Source of the DNA: Xanthomonas rydalmerensis
GTDB taxonomy: Bacteria > Pseudomonadota > Gammaproteobacteria > Xanthomonadales > Xanthomonadaceae
Assembly (NCBI RefSeq): GCF_033170385.1
Contig: NZ_CP126170.1
Coordinates: 4,240,001-4,304,000, forward strand
Length of the DNA stretch: 64,000 bases
Reading direction: 5' to 3'
Position 1 is the stretch's first letter. Each line of letters opens with the position of its first letter. Both the position numbers and the translations under genes were made by a program. The notes beneath the pieces are model-generated. The model was not told the origin of the DNA, made no database searches, and saw only the letters and a program-made list of their open reading frames with translations. Below, in pieces: positions 9,826-22,939 of the stretch.

Positions 9826-10080
9826 GCAAAAAGGTGGTAAGTGCGCCCTCGGACCGCCGACGCATGCCGAAGGCCGCACCAGACGGACGCGGATGGAGTC
9901 GATTGCGCGAAATGCGGCCCCCGAGAGCGCGCGAGGGGGACCTGGACGCATGGCCGTGATTCGGTCCCAGCTCGGGAGCCGCGGATCGTTCGGCAGGACG
10001 GTGTTGGTTTGCGCACGGCGCAGGCATGCAGGGGCGTCGCCACGGCGATCAGCCGAGAGAGATGGTCAGACGCGCAACGC

Positions 10081-10108
10081 CTTTGCAGGAGCGGTCTCAG
10101 CCGCGACC
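10081..10108 (+). repeat. REP-like unit (GCAGGAGCGG...CAGCCGCGAC)
   Basis: GCAGGAGCGGTCTCAGCCGC plus GAC resembles the dispersed Xanthomonas extragenic unit TGTAGGAGCGGCTTCAGCCG. GCGG and CCGC can pair across a TCTCAG loop. Only one copy is seen in the window. Confidence 0.4.
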
Positions 10109-10490
10109 ACGCCCCCTCAGCACAGGCGGGCAGGCTGCATCGAGGAATCTCCTCGCGCACAAAACGACCGCATGCGGTCCCTCAGGCGCAGTGGCCAGCC
10201 TGGGCAATTCCCGCGTCGGCAGCTGCGGTGCCGCCCGCTCCGACACATGCGGACGTGACAGCACGCGCGTCGTAGCGCGTGCCCAGCGGCCGGCCTTGTT
10301 TGCGCCCGGCAGCCGCGCCGTCGTTCGCCGCAGCTCGGGTCGGGCATCGTCCATGTGTGGCAAGCGTGGCGAAAAATTCCGCGCAAGGCACCAGACTCGC
10401 TGCTCCGGCATCAGATGGCACGGTGCCACAGCAACGACGTGGATCGAAACCGGAAGGTCTTCTTCTCCCAGGAACGCAACACGGCAACCG

Positions 10491-11585
10491 CTAGAAGTAG
10501 AACCCGATGTTGAGGTTGAACCGCGAGTGCCACCTGGACCGGTCGCCGTCGTCGATCGCGATACCGTCGCCGCCTGCGAACCACATGTTCCTGCCGGCGA
10601 TCCAGTCCAGATAGGTCAGCATGACGCCCTTCTTGATGCTGCACCCGGTGACGTTCTGCGAGGACGAACGCAGGTCGGGCCGATCGTGGGTGGGCAGGGT
10701 CATGCTGAAGTTGTTGTAGCAGGTCACATCGTCCAGCCAGCGTCCCTTGCCAAACGAATACGCGATGTTGGCGGTGGGGACATCGGCTTCGGCGGCGATC
10801 TCGAACGGCGCAAGGAACGCCGACATCGCGATGCGATCGCTCGGGACCGCGTAGCGATAGCGCGCCCACTGCACCTGGCTGGTCCAGCCGCCGCTGCTCC
10901 ACTGCGCGTGCAGCGCCGCGGCGCGATGCCCGTAGCGGCGGCGATCCTCGACATCGAGTATCTGCCCGGAAAACGCCGACGCGCCAAGCAGGAGGCTGCC
11001 GTGTGCCAGGTCGACGCGGTGTTCGTAGCGCACATTCAGCCGATGGTATTCGCGATAGGGATAGCGCGCCGTCTCGGCGACATCGAACGAATAGCGCGCC
11101 GTGCGCGCACCGTCACCGTATTCGTCGCCCGAGAACCAGCCGACGTGCACGGTGTCGTTGCCGTTGGTGCGCATGAGCACCAGGCCCGGGTCGTAATCGT
11201 CTTCGATGCCGAGGTAGTAGCCGGACCCGAACCAGAAACTGTTGGAGGCAGTCGGCAACAGGCCGAACGGCACCTGCTGGATGCCGGCCTTCAGCACCGT
11301 GCGATCGTCGACGTTCCAGCCCACGAACGCATGATGCACCGCATTGAATCCGTCGTACCAACGCTGTTGCGCAGAGACGAAGAACGGACCGTCTCCCGCA
11401 TTCAGGTCGACCCGCAGCAGTTCCAGATCGAGGCCATGCGTGGGGCCGTAATCCAGCCAGCCGTAGTTGAAACGGACCGCTCCGCCGAGCTTGAAGTAGG
11501 TCTCGGTGTTCTGAGTGTCCTGTGCGCATACATGACCGCTTAAGGCAGCGGCCAGCACGAATAAAAGCCCGGAACGAAAGGACAT
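10491..11585 (-). CDS. Porin-like outer membrane beta-barrel protein
   Basis: 364 residues. The start at 11585 is chosen because the protein then begins with a signal peptide, MSFRSGLLFVLAAALSGHVC AQ, and GGGAGG lies upstream; the open frame extends 54 codons further but without a signal sequence. The mature part has alternating aromatic and polar strands (YFKLGGAVRFNYGW, RLNVRYEHRVDL, LNIGFYF) and ends in a C-terminal phenylalanine, the hallmark of barrels inserted by BamA. The size and the opening GGAVRFNYGW strand are reminiscent of small porins of the phosphate-selective or DcaP type, but I cannot name a substrate. It is transcribed away from the chemoreceptor at 11747. No terminator is obvious behind it. 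Confidence 0.75.
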   Translation of the reverse strand: MSFRSGLLFVLAAALSGHVCAQDTQNTETYFKLGGAVRFNYGWLDYGPTHGLDLELLRVDLNAGDGPFFVSAQQRWYDGFNAVHHAFVGWNVDDRTVLKAGIQQVPFGLLPTASNSFWFGSGYYLGIEDDYDPGLVLMRTNGNDTVHVGWFSGDEYGDGARTARYSFDVAETARYPYREYHRLNVRYEHRVDLAHGSLLLGASAFSGQILDVEDRRRYGHRAAALHAQWSSGGWTSQVQWARYRYAVPSDRIAMSAFLAPFEIAAEADVPTANIAYSFGKGRWLDDVTCYNNFSMTLPTHDRPDLRSSSQNVTGCSIKKGVMLTYLDWIAGRNMWFAGGDGIAIDDGDRSRWHSRFNLNIGFYF

Positions 11586-11664
11586 GAGCGTGACCGCCTC
11601 CCTGGTGGTTGTCGCCAGACCAGTATCGGCCACGGCAGGCCCAGCATGAGCATGAAAACGGAGA

Positions 11665-11691
11665 TCAAGTTTGGCGCGGGGACGTCGATAC
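11665..11691 (+). promoter_or_regulatory. Sigma-28 (FliA) type promoter of the chemoreceptor gene
   Basis: TCAAGTTT (11665-11672), an 11-base spacer and GTCGATAC (11684-11691) match the flagellar sigma-28 consensus TAAAGTTT-N11-GCCGATAA at 7 of 8 and 6 of 8 positions with exact spacing. It lies 55 bases before the ATG of the methyl-accepting chemotaxis gene, the class of gene this sigma factor normally controls. Confidence 0.7.
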
Positions 11692-11746
11692 CTCAGCGCA
11701 GCGGTGTGCCCAGCAGGGTCGCCCATCATCCACAACGGGAGCAGCA

Positions 11747-14368
11747 ATGAGCAGGACCCTCGTCCGCCGTCACAGCGTCGCCAGTCGTTTGATGATCGGC
11801 ACCGGCATCATCGCCCTGCTGTGTTTCGGCATGACCGCCGCCATCACCTATTGGCGCAGCAGCCATGCCTTGCTCGACGCGTCGCATGCCATGCTGCGCG
11901 AAGCGGCGCGCCACGAGGCGAGCGATATCTCCTCGGACATCGGTTCGGCCTTCGACGCCGGCGCGACCCTGGCCAACACCTTTCGCATTCAGCGCGGCGC
12001 CAACGGCGTGAGCCGGGACTCGGCCGCCGCCGTGCTGCATGAGCAGCTGCGTCTTCACAAGCGCTGGCTGGGCATCAGCACGCTATGGGAGCCGAACGCG
12101 TTCGATGGACACGATACCGCCAATGTCGACGCGCCCTTCCACGATGCGACCGGGCGCTTCATGGTGTACTGGTCGTACCAGAAGGGCGAGCTGGTGCGCG
12201 AGGCGCTGCACAGCTATGACAAGCCCGGCGAGGGCGACTGGTACCTCGCGGCGCGCAACAGCCACGCGCCGGTGGTGATCGAGCCCTACTACTACCCGGT
12301 GGCCGGCGTCGACACGCTGATGACCACCTTGAGCACGCCGGTGATGGACGGCGACAAGTTCCTGGGCACGGTCAACATCACCATGTCGCTGGATGCGCTG
12401 CAGAAACGCGTGGCGTCGCTGCATCCGCTGGACGTGGGCCAGGCGATGCTGCTGTCGCCGACCGGCGCGGTGATGGCCAGCGCCGATGCCAAGCAGGTGG
12501 GCAAGACGCTGTCCGATGCCCGCACCCAGGCGATGCTGGCAAACGTGCGCGCGGGACAGATCAGCAGCGACGAGGCCATGGTGGCCGGCGAGGACTGGTT
12601 GCGCGTGTTCGTGCCGATGCGCCTGGGCCAGGCGCCGCAGGTGTTCGCGCTCGGCATCATGGTGCCCAAGCACCACGTGATGGCGCAGGCCCGCACCTTG
12701 CTGTGGGTCATCCTGGCGGTGGGACTGTTCTCGGCCGCCCTGCTCGGCGTGTCGCTGTACCTGCTGCTGCGGCGGCAGGTGCTGGCGCCGCTTGCCGAGG
12801 CGGTCAAGGTCTCCGCAGCAGTGTCCTCGGGCGAATTGAACAGCCGCATCGAACCGCGCCGCATGGACGAAATGGGGCAGCTGCTGCAGTCGATGGGCAG
12901 CATGCAGGCGCAGCTGCGCGCGGTGATCGAAGCGCAGGACGACATGGCCAGCCGGCACGATGCCGGCGAGATGAGCTATCGCATGGATGCGGCGCGCTTC
13001 CCCGGCGAGTACGGCCGCATGGTGGCCGGCACCAACGACCTGGTCGATGCGCATGTGCAGGTGCAGCGCGAGCTGGTGGCGGTCATGTCGCGCTACGCGG
13101 TCGGCGACATGCAGCCCGACATGCGCGCCTTGCCCGGCGAGAAGGCGGCGCTCAGCGATGCGATGGCGGCGACCAAGCGCAATCTGCAGGCGATCAACCG
13201 GCAGATCCTCGCCCTGGCGCAGGCCGCCGCGGCCGGCAACTTCGCCACCCGCGGCGATGCGCAGGCGTTCGACCACGATTTCCGCGGGATGGTGGAAGGG
13301 TTGAACAACCTGATGCAAACTACCGATACCAACCTGGCGGAGGTGTCGCGGTTGCTGCAGGCGATCGCCACCGGCGACCTCACCGTGCGCATGAACGGCG
13401 AGTTCCGCGGCGTGTTCGCGCAGATGCGCGACGACGCCAATGCCACGGCCAGCCAGCTGGCGCAGATCGTCGGCAGCATCCAGACCTCGGCCGCATCGAT
13501 CAAGGGTGCCGCCAGCGAGATCGCCGCCGGCAACCAGGACCTGTCGCAGCGCACCGAGCAGCAGGCCGCCAACCTTGAAGAAACCGCCGCCTCGATGGAA
13601 GAACTCACCTCCACCGTCAAGCAGAATGCGGACGGCGCGCGCCAGGCCAATCAGCTCGCCATCGGCGCGGCCGGCGTGGCCGCGCAGGGTGGGCAGGTGG
13701 TGGACCAGGTCGTGGAGACCATGCGCGGCATCGAAGCCTCGTCCAGGAAGATCGCCGACATCATCTCCGTGATCGACGGCATCGCGTTCCAGACCAACAT
13801 CCTGGCCTTGAACGCGGCGGTGGAAGCGGCACGCGCCGGCGAACAGGGCCGCGGCTTTGCGGTCGTGGCCTCGGAAGTGCGCATGCTCGCGCAGCGCTCC
13901 TCCGGCGCGGCCAAGGAGATCAAGGACCTGATCGAAGACTCGGTGCAGCGCGTGGCCGAAGGCTCCACCCTGGTGCACAGCGCCGGCGCGACCATGAGCG
14001 AGGTGGTGGCCAGCGTGCAGCGGGTCACCGACATCATGGGCGAGATTTCCGCAGCGTCGCAGGAACAGTCGGCCGGCATCGCCCAGGTCAACCAGACCAT
14101 CACCAACATGGACGAGACCACCCAGCAGAACGCCGCGCTGGTGGAAGAAGCCACCGCCGCCGCGCGCTCGCTCGAGGACCAGGCGGTGCAGCTCACCGAA
14201 GCGGTGGCGGTGTTCAAGCTCGATGCCGCGCATGCGGCCGCGCGGCAGGCGGTTCCAGGCCCGACGGCACCGCCAGCCAAGCGTCCGACGGCCGGCCGCC
14301 CTGCCGCGTCCCGGTTGCGCGCTGTCGTGACCACGCCCGACAGCGACAACAGTTGGAAAGAGTTCTGA
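11747..14368 (+). CDS. Methyl-accepting chemotaxis protein with dCACHE-type sensor
   Basis: An 873-residue inner-membrane chemoreceptor. The ATG at 11747 follows GGGAG; the upstream-open frame from 11609 is ignored because the first transmembrane helix begins only at about residue 14. Layout: TM1 about 14-34, periplasmic double-CACHE-like ligand domain about 40-310 ([20 protein letters not shown] is typical), TM2 about 315-341, HAMP, a second linker region, then the MCP signalling domain with its hairpin tip around residues 680-718 ([32 protein letters not shown]). It ends NSWKEF. The last five residues, SWKEF, fit the xWxxF tether that recruits CheR/CheB, so it is probably a high-abundance-type, adaptation-competent receptor. 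CACHE receptors often sense amino acids or organic acids; the ligand cannot be told. A sigma-28-like promoter lies upstream. Confidence 0.95.
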   Translation: MSRTLVRRHSVASRLMIGTGIIALLCFGMTAAITYWRSSHALLDASHAMLREAARHEASDISSDIGSAFDAGATLANTFRIQRGANGVSRDSAAAVLHEQLRLHKRWLGISTLWEPNAFDGHDTANVDAPFHDATGRFMVYWSYQKGELVREALHSYDKPGEGDWYLAARNSHAPVVIEPYYYPVAGVDTLMTTLSTPVMDGDKFLGTVNITMSLDALQKRVASLHPLDVGQAMLLSPTGAVMASADAKQVGKTLSDARTQAMLANVRAGQISSDEAMVAGEDWLRVFVPMRLGQAPQVFALGIMVPKHHVMAQARTLLWVILAVGLFSAALLGVSLYLLLRRQVLAPLAEAVKVSAAVSSGELNSRIEPRRMDEMGQLLQSMGSMQAQLRAVIEAQDDMASRHDAGEMSYRMDAARFPGEYGRMVAGTNDLVDAHVQVQRELVAVMSRYAVGDMQPDMRALPGEKAALSDAMAATKRNLQAINRQILALAQAAAAGNFATRGDAQAFDHDFRGMVEGLNNLMQTTDTNLAEVSRLLQAIATGDLTVRMNGEFRGVFAQMRDDANATASQLAQIVGSIQTSAASIKGAASEIAAGNQDLSQRTEQQAANLEETAASMEELTSTVKQNADGARQANQLAIGAAGVAAQGGQVVDQVVETMRGIEASSRKIADIISVIDGIAFQTNILALNAAVEAARAGEQGRGFAVVASEVRMLAQRSSGAAKEIKDLIEDSVQRVAEGSTLVHSAGATMSEVVASVQRVTDIMGEISAASQEQSAGIAQVNQTITNMDETTQQNAALVEEATAAARSLEDQAVQLTEAVAVFKLDAAHAAARQAVPGPTAPPAKRPTAGRPAASRLRAVVTTPDSDNSWKEF

Positions 14369-14684
14369 AACAGGCGCGGGCGCGCGGTCGGCGCCCGCAT
14401 GGTCCAACAGTGCCTGGCCTGGCCAGGCACTACGCGGCCGGCCTGTCGGCCAGGCGGACGCAGCGCGCGCGATGCGCCATCGCCTGCCCGCATCGCGTCG
14501 CACCTGGGTGCTGAAGGCACAGAGGCGGCGCCCCGATCGGCACCGCTTCCCTCGAACAAGGCCTGATGTCTCCAGCGCGCTGCAGCGTCGCCGTCGCAGG
14601 GTGCAAGCACCCCTGCGGCGGATGGCTGCCGCGACCGCCCCCGACCCGCCACGCCCGCCAGGGGCGGACGTGGCGCAGGGGCGC
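14369..14684. other. Convergent intergenic region with two hairpins
   Basis: This 316-base gap between the chemoreceptor and purL, which face each other, has no gene. GCGGGCGC/GCGCCCGC (14376-14398) forms a stem eight bases after the chemoreceptor stop. AGTGCCTGGCC-T-GGCCAGGCACT (14409-14431) is a near-perfect 23-base palindrome. Neither has a T tract; together they may end transcription from both sides. Confidence 0.55.
14376..14398 (+). terminator. Hairpin after the chemoreceptor gene
   Basis: An eight-base GC-only stem with a seven-base loop, starting eight bases after the stop codon. There is no T run, so termination strength is uncertain. Confidence 0.4.
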
Positions 14685-18773
<4,089 letters not shown>

Positions 18774-18816
18774 GTCCGGGGAACCGTGTGAGGAAACGGG
18801 CTGGCTATTGTAAGCC

Positions 18817-19098
18817 GGGATTGGGGATTCGGGATTTGGGATTGGTAAAAGCGGCGTTTCGCGCGCGGACGCTCATCAGGCAACGCCATGAAGATGGCCT
18901 GTCCGTGGCGGGGTTGCGGCAACGGGAGCGGAATGGCAGCGCCCCGCGCGGGCACGCTCGCTAGGGACGCACCGAAGGCGTCCTGATCGCAGCGGGCTTA
19001 GAGATTCAGGCTCCCGGCTCGGGATGCGGGACGACCACGCGTTGGAGTTCGCCGCAGCAGCGCTCCAGCGAATCCCCAATCCCGAATGCCGAATCCCC
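18817..19098. repeat. GATTGGG element arms flanking a non-coding region between dsbC and purL
   Basis: The 336-base gap 18774-19109 has no gene. GGGATTGGGGATTCGGGATT plus TGGGATTGGTAAAAGCGGC lies at 18817-18855, and CGAATCCCCAATCCCGAATG with CCGAATCCCC lies at 19069-19098. The centre is longer (about 220 bases) than in other copies, so this may be two half elements or one expanded element. It lies upstream of purL and directly behind dsbC. Confidence 0.7.
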
Positions 19099-19109
19099 GT
19101 GCGCGGCCC

Positions 19110-19916
19110 TTAACGGCTTCCGCCAGCCTTCGCCGCTTCCGCCGCGCGCTTGTCCAGCGCTTCGCGCATCTTGGCCGGGGGCAGGTAGCCGCCGATCTGG
19201 GTGCCGTCCGGGGCGAAGATCGCCGGGGTGCCGTTGACGCCCAGGCGCTGGCCCAGGTTGTACTGCATGGTCACCGGGTTCTTGCAGTTGGTCGCGCCCG
19301 GCACCTTGCCGCTGCTCTTGGCTTCGGTCAGCGCCTGCTTCTTGTCCGCCGCGCACCACACCGCGACCATGTCCTTGTAGTCCTGGCTGCCCAGGCCCAT
19401 GCGCGGGAACGCCAGGTATTCCACGGCGATGCCCTGCTTGTTGAGCTCGCCGATCTCGCTGTGCAGCTTGCGGCAGTAGCCGCATTCGATGTCGGTGAAC
19501 ACGCTGATGGTGTACTTGGGATTGGCCGGGGCGAAGACGATGCGATCGGCACGCGGCGCCGACTCCAGCAGCTTGCGGCGATAGCTCAGCAGGCCCTCGC
19601 TGGAGGTGAGCTGCTTTTCCTGGATGTCGAACGGCTGCGCCTGGAACAGATAGCGGCCGTCGTCGGACACGTACAGCACCTGCCCACCGACCACCACTTC
19701 GCGGAAGCCCGGGAACGGCGCGGCGCCGATGTAGTCGGGCTTGAAGTTGGGATCCAGCTGCAACAGCGCCGAACGCACGCGCTGCTCTCCCGGCGCGCCG
19801 CTGGCGGCGGGTGCGGACTTGGCCGAGGCGGCCGCGCCGGCGGGAGGCGTGGTGGACTGTGCGCAGGCGGAGAGCGAAGCCGCGCCCAACAGCGCGCAAA
19901 AAGCAAAACGGAGCAT
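19110..19916 (-). CDS. dsbC: Thiol:disulfide interchange protein DsbC (possible lipoprotein)
   Basis: A 268-residue periplasmic disulfide isomerase. The ATG at 19916 gives a signal sequence, MLRFAFCALLGAASLSAC; the longer open frame upstream has no such feature. The N-terminal dimerisation domain (about 45-110; VVVGGQVLYVSDDGRYLF) is followed by a thioredoxin-fold domain with active site Cys145-Gly-Tyr-Cys148 in TDIECGYCRK, the family cis-Pro region NGTPAIFAPDG, and a structural cysteine pair (WC..., NC). DsbC reshuffles wrong disulfides and is kept reduced by DsbD. LSAC at residues 15-18 fits a lipobox, so the protein may be lipidated at Cys18 rather than soluble, which differs from E. coli DsbC. 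It follows xerD in the same direction after about 100 bases, so the two may be cotranscribed. Confidence 0.93.
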   Translation of the reverse strand: MLRFAFCALLGAASLSACAQSTTPPAGAAASAKSAPAASGAPGEQRVRSALLQLDPNFKPDYIGAAPFPGFREVVVGGQVLYVSDDGRYLFQAQPFDIQEKQLTSSEGLLSYRRKLLESAPRADRIVFAPANPKYTISVFTDIECGYCRKLHSEIGELNKQGIAVEYLAFPRMGLGSQDYKDMVAVWCAADKKQALTEAKSSGKVPGATNCKNPVTMQYNLGQRLGVNGTPAIFAPDGTQIGGYLPPAKMREALDKRAAEAAKAGGSR

Positions 19917-20016
19917 TGGCGATCCATGAGGGCTGCGAATCGCCCGATTGTCGCACACCCCCCGGCACGGTCCATGTAGACAGGCTGAGCGGCCAGCGCA
20001 CGCGCTGGGGCGGCGC

Positions 20017-20991
20017 TCAACCGCGCGGATGATGCTTGCGGTGCAGGCTCTGCAGGTGTTCGCGCGCGACCAGGGTGTAGATCTGGGTGGTGGACAGCGA
20101 ACTATGGCCGAGCAGCATCTGCAGCGCGCGCAGGTCGGCGCCACGGTTGAGCAGATGCGTGGCGAAGCTGTGGCGCAGGCCATGCGGGCTGATCCGCGCC
20201 GGATCGATCCCGGCCACCGCGGCATAACGCTTGACCAGCACCCAGAACTGCTGGCGGGTCAGCGCGCGCCGCGCGGCGTCGATGAACAGCGGCACCACGC
20301 CGTCGCTGGCCGGCACCGGCTGCCCGGCCGCCAGCGCCGGGCGCGCGCTGTCCAGGTAGCGCTGCAGCCAGTGCTGCGATTCCTCGCCCAGCGGCACCAG
20401 CCGCTCCTTGCTGCCCTTGCCGGTGACCCGCAGCACGCCCTGGCGCAGGTTCACCGCATTGGCCGGCAGGTTCACCAACTCGCTGACGCGCAGGCCGGCG
20501 GCGTACATCAGCTCGAGCATGGCGCGGTCGCGCAGCCCGGCCGGCGCGGTCGCGTCCGGCGCCGCCAGCAGCGCATCGATCTGGCTCTCGGCCAGCGCCT
20601 TGGGCAGCGAACGCGGCAGCCGCGGCGGCTCCAGCAGCGCGGTCGGATCGTCGCCGCGCTCGCCGCGGCGCACGCGCAGCGCGAAGAACGCGCGCAGCGA
20701 CGACAGCCAGCGCGCATTGCTGCGCGGCGAATAACCCAACTCGGTGCGCCAGGCCAGATAGTCGAACAGCGCCTGCCGATCGGCACCGGCCAGGCCGCCA
20801 CCGGCGCCGTCGCGCCAGCGCGCGAAGCCCTCCAGGTCGCGGCGGTAGCTGTCCAGGCTCTGCCGCGCCAGCCCCTGCTCGGCCCAGGCCGCATCCAGGA
20901 ACTGCTGGATCGCCACCGCATCGGCCTCGCGCAGCGGCGCGAGCCATTGCGTCTGCTGACGGCGTTCGGCGGGGGAATGCAGGGAGGGCAT
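20017..20991 (-). CDS. xerD: Site-specific tyrosine recombinase XerD
   Basis: A 324-residue recombinase that, with XerC, resolves chromosome dimers at dif under FtsK control. It has an N-terminal SAM-like core-binding domain (about 20-105) and a catalytic domain with AAGLRVSEL (Arg), GKGSKER (Lys), [12 protein letters not shown] (His, Arg), [13 protein letters not shown] (His, nucleophile Tyr). The LSTTQIYT box favours XerD over XerC. The start is taken at ATG 20991. No Shine-Dalgarno precedes it; the upstream sequence is CAATCCC heptamers that begin seven bases before the ATG. The frame stays open to 21216 through these repeats, where the hexamers would encode Ser-Gln pairs. If translation began there, heptamer copy number changes would shift the frame. 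RDD and lptGF lie beyond, a frequent neighbourhood in related bacteria. Confidence 0.93.
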   Translation of the reverse strand: MPSLHSPAERRQQTQWLAPLREADAVAIQQFLDAAWAEQGLARQSLDSYRRDLEGFARWRDGAGGGLAGADRQALFDYLAWRTELGYSPRSNARWLSSLRAFFALRVRRGERGDDPTALLEPPRLPRSLPKALAESQIDALLAAPDATAPAGLRDRAMLELMYAAGLRVSELVNLPANAVNLRQGVLRVTGKGSKERLVPLGEESQHWLQRYLDSARPALAAGQPVPASDGVVPLFIDAARRALTRQQFWVLVKRYAAVAGIDPARISPHGLRHSFATHLLNRGADLRALQMLLGHSSLSTTQIYTLVAREHLQSLHRKHHPRG

Positions 20992-20997
20992 GCGGGC

Positions 20998-21108
20998 GGG
21001 ATTGGGGATTGGGGATTGGGGATTGGGGATTGGGGATTGGGGATTGGGGACTGGAGACTGGGACTGGGACTGGGACTGGGACTGGGACTGGGACTGGGAC
21101 TGGGACTG
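20998..21108. repeat. Tandem repeats: 7 x GGGATTG then 8 x GGACTG
   Basis: Seven exact GGGATTG heptamers run from 20998 to 21046. Two variants follow (GGGACTG, GAGACTG; 21047-21060), then eight exact GGACTG hexamers at 21061-21108. The array lies between divergent xerD and the RDD gene, directly against the xerD start. The heptamer is the core of the palindromic element found elsewhere in the window, so this is likely an expanded half element. Exact arrays like this usually vary in copy number by slippage. Confidence 0.92.
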
Positions 21109-21244
21109 GGAAAAGCCTAGCCACTTTGCCTGGGTGTGCAAGGTCGACGTGGCCGGGCAGCGCACCGGGATGGCGTGCGCCAGCAGCACCGCTGCGATGT
21201 GCACGGTCCACCGCAACGCGCGCGACTGGCTCTAAGCTGTGCCG

Positions 21245-21721
21245 ATGAGCGCATCGCCTCCCGCTTCCGCCCCCCATCCACGCGCGCTGCTGCTGTGGCG
21301 GCTGCTGGCACTGTTCTACGACGCCTGGCCGGTGCTGGCGCTGTGGTTCGTGATCTCGGCGCTGTTTACGCTCGGCTACGCGCTGGAGGGCCATGCGCCG
21401 CGCGAGAACATCGCGCCGTTCAGCACCCTGCAGTGGCTGCTGTGGCTGTGCTGCTGGGTGGTGGCCGGCTTGTACGCGACGCTGAGCTGGCGTCGCGGCG
21501 GCCAGACCCTGGGCATGCGCCCGTGGCGGCTGCGCCTGCACGGCGCCGACGGCACCACACCGAGCTGGGGCGCGCTGTGGCGCCGCTATCTGGTCGGCAC
21601 CGTGTCGTTGCTGCTGGGCGGGCTGGGGTTCTGGTGGGCGCTGGTCGATCGGGAGCGATTGACGTGGCATGACAGAGCCAGCGGCACCACTCTGACACGA
21701 CTGCCGAAAGCCAAACCCTGA
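21245..21721 (+). CDS. RDD family membrane protein
   Basis: About 158 residues. The ATG at 21245 is used; an in-frame GTG two codons earlier is possible and neither has a clear ribosome-binding site. Three hydrophobic segments (about 16-45, 60-80, 115-135) surround the RDD signature, seen as FYDAWPVLALWF near the N terminus and LGMRPWRLRL in the middle. The tail ends RASGTTLTRLPKAKP. RDD proteins are small inner-membrane proteins, some linked to ion tolerance; the function here is unknown. It is transcribed away from xerD. A second, decayed copy of its last 20 codons lies 40 bases downstream. Confidence 0.85.
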   Translation: MSASPPASAPHPRALLLWRLLALFYDAWPVLALWFVISALFTLGYALEGHAPRENIAPFSTLQWLLWLCCWVVAGLYATLSWRRGGQTLGMRPWRLRLHGADGTTPSWGALWRRYLVGTVSLLLGGLGFWWALVDRERLTWHDRASGTTLTRLPKAKP

Positions 21722-21759
21722 TCCCAGCACATGGGCGCGCCAAATGCGCCTGCCGCGTC

Positions 21760-21831
21760 GTGATCTCTGTGGCGCGACATGACCGCATCAGCGGCACACG
21801 GCTGACGCGTCAGCCCAAAACGAAATCCTGA
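21760..21831 (+). pseudogene. Relic of the 3' end of an RDD gene
   Basis: One frame here reads ARHDRISGTRLTRQPKTKS and then TGA. This aligns without gaps to the last residues of the intact RDD protein just upstream, TWHDRASGTTLTRLPKAKP-stop, with 11 of 19 positions identical (HDR, SGT, LTR, PK, K). There is no start codon or upstream domain. It is either a partial tandem duplication or the tail of a second RDD gene whose body was deleted, perhaps when the adjacent methyltransferase arrived. Confidence 0.65.
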
Positions 21832-22002
21832 CCGCACTGCGCCGGCGCGCGGCGGTGCGCCGACAACTTATACCCGTCAGTGCCGCAGCGGCGCGCCCGA
21901 AGACGCACGCGGCGTTGCACAACGCCGCCATGGCGCATGACCCGACCGAGAGAACCCGGCATGCCGCGCCTGCGCCAATGCGGTGACCAGCGCGACGGTT
22001 GG

Positions 22003-22692
22003 CTAAACCTTGGTTTGTCCGGTCACGACCCGCTCGATGACCGCCAACCTGACCCTGTCCTCGGGCGAGTCGCTGAGATTCAAGAATCCGTCGACGCCAT
22101 GCTTCGTGCCGTTGCGGAAATCCTGGAACGTGTCCAGGATCCGGGTCGGGTAGCGCTCGAGATGCTGCGCGTCCTTCAGGAAGACGGTGACGCAGTCGTT
22201 CCATTGGTCCAGATACTGATTGCTGACGTAGGACTCGAGCAGCACCGCATCGATCTTGTTCCACTTCGCCCAAGTGACCAACGCCTGACCGGCATCCGGA
22301 TAGAATCGCCAGCAATCGACCGGATATCGATGGAAATCGCCGTTCGACGGCGTATTCAGGTAGCACAGCCCACCCGGCTTGAGGACTCGCAGGATCTCCA
22401 GGAACACGACCCAGAACATTTCCGAATGTTCGAGGCAACTGCTCGACAGCACCATGTCGATGGAGGCATCGTCGAACGGAAGCGAATACGGCGAATCCAG
22501 CACGACATCGACGCCATCGCCACTGGCAAAATCCACACCGATGTACTCGAACTGCTCCGGCGTGACCTGGCGCAAGGTGCCGTTGAAATTCCTGGATCCG
22601 ATCTCGACGACCTTGACGCTCGATTGACTCTTGAATGGCTCGGAGTAAGCGTCAAAAAAACGCTGGCCATTGCTCATTGCAGTGGGATGCAT
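22003..22692 (-). CDS. Class I SAM-dependent methyltransferase, lower GC
   Basis: 229 residues, cytoplasmic, with no membrane segment. The start at 22692 is supported by GGAAGGG seven bases upstream; an internal Met6 is less well placed. Motif I is VVEIGSRNFNGTL (28-40), the acidic residue ending strand 2 is in YIGVDF, motif post-I is FDDASIDMVLSSSCLEHSE and motif III is ILRVLKPGG. The substrate cannot be told; such solitary enzymes next to envelope genes often modify sugars or small molecules. The codons use A/T in third position clearly more than the flanking lptG and xerD, which suggests recent acquisition. It is inserted between the RDD relic and lptG in an order that is otherwise typical. 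Confidence 0.8.
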   Translation of the reverse strand: MHPTAMSNGQRFFDAYSEPFKSQSSVKVVEIGSRNFNGTLRQVTPEQFEYIGVDFASGDGVDVVLDSPYSLPFDDASIDMVLSSSCLEHSEMFWVVFLEILRVLKPGGLCYLNTPSNGDFHRYPVDCWRFYPDAGQALVTWAKWNKIDAVLLESYVSNQYLDQWNDCVTVFLKDAQHLERYPTRILDTFQDFRNGTKHGVDGFLNLSDSPEDRVRLAVIERVVTGQTKV

Positions 22693-22939
22693 CGAAAACC
22701 CTTCCAGGTGGCAATTACACGATTTCAGCCTTCATCGAGCCGACGGACAACGCCGCTCGAAAGACCGCCAATGATGGGGCACACAGGCACTGCCACCCCT
22801 GCAGAACGCGCACGATTATTGCCGCATCAGGCAGACGGGGTAAAGGGCGCCCGACGTCGACGACCAACGCCGATGCAGGCCCCAAACGGCTGTGGAACTC
22901 CAGGCTCGGCAGTGCCCGGAGCCGCATGGACGACATGCA

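Larger units (their letters stand above)
9663..10490. other. Long non-coding region between adhesin and porin-like gene
   Basis: About 830 bases without a convincing gene. The left third (to about 9830) is AT-rich for this genome, with A/T runs and the second TCAAG dyad, so it probably holds adhesin control signals. The rest is GC-rich. Open frames there have no ribosome-binding site or family features. The only other recognisable item is a single REP-like unit at 10081-10108. Confidence 0.6.

Noticed and set aside
9821..10275. Overlapping open frames of about 145 codons in the adhesin-porin gap
   Set aside because: No ribosome-binding site, Arg-rich low-information translation, competing frames on both strands.
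14409..14431. 23-base palindrome as a mobile element end
   Set aside because: Single copy with no partner or target duplication seen; more likely a hairpin between convergent genes.
20998..21108. CRISPR array
   Set aside because: Units are 6-7 bases in direct tandem without spacers.
20992..21216. N-terminal extension of XerD through the repeats
   Set aside because: It would add Ser-Gln and Pro-Asn-Pro-Gln repeats with no family counterpart; the ATG at 20991 fits XerD length, though an upstream start is not excluded.
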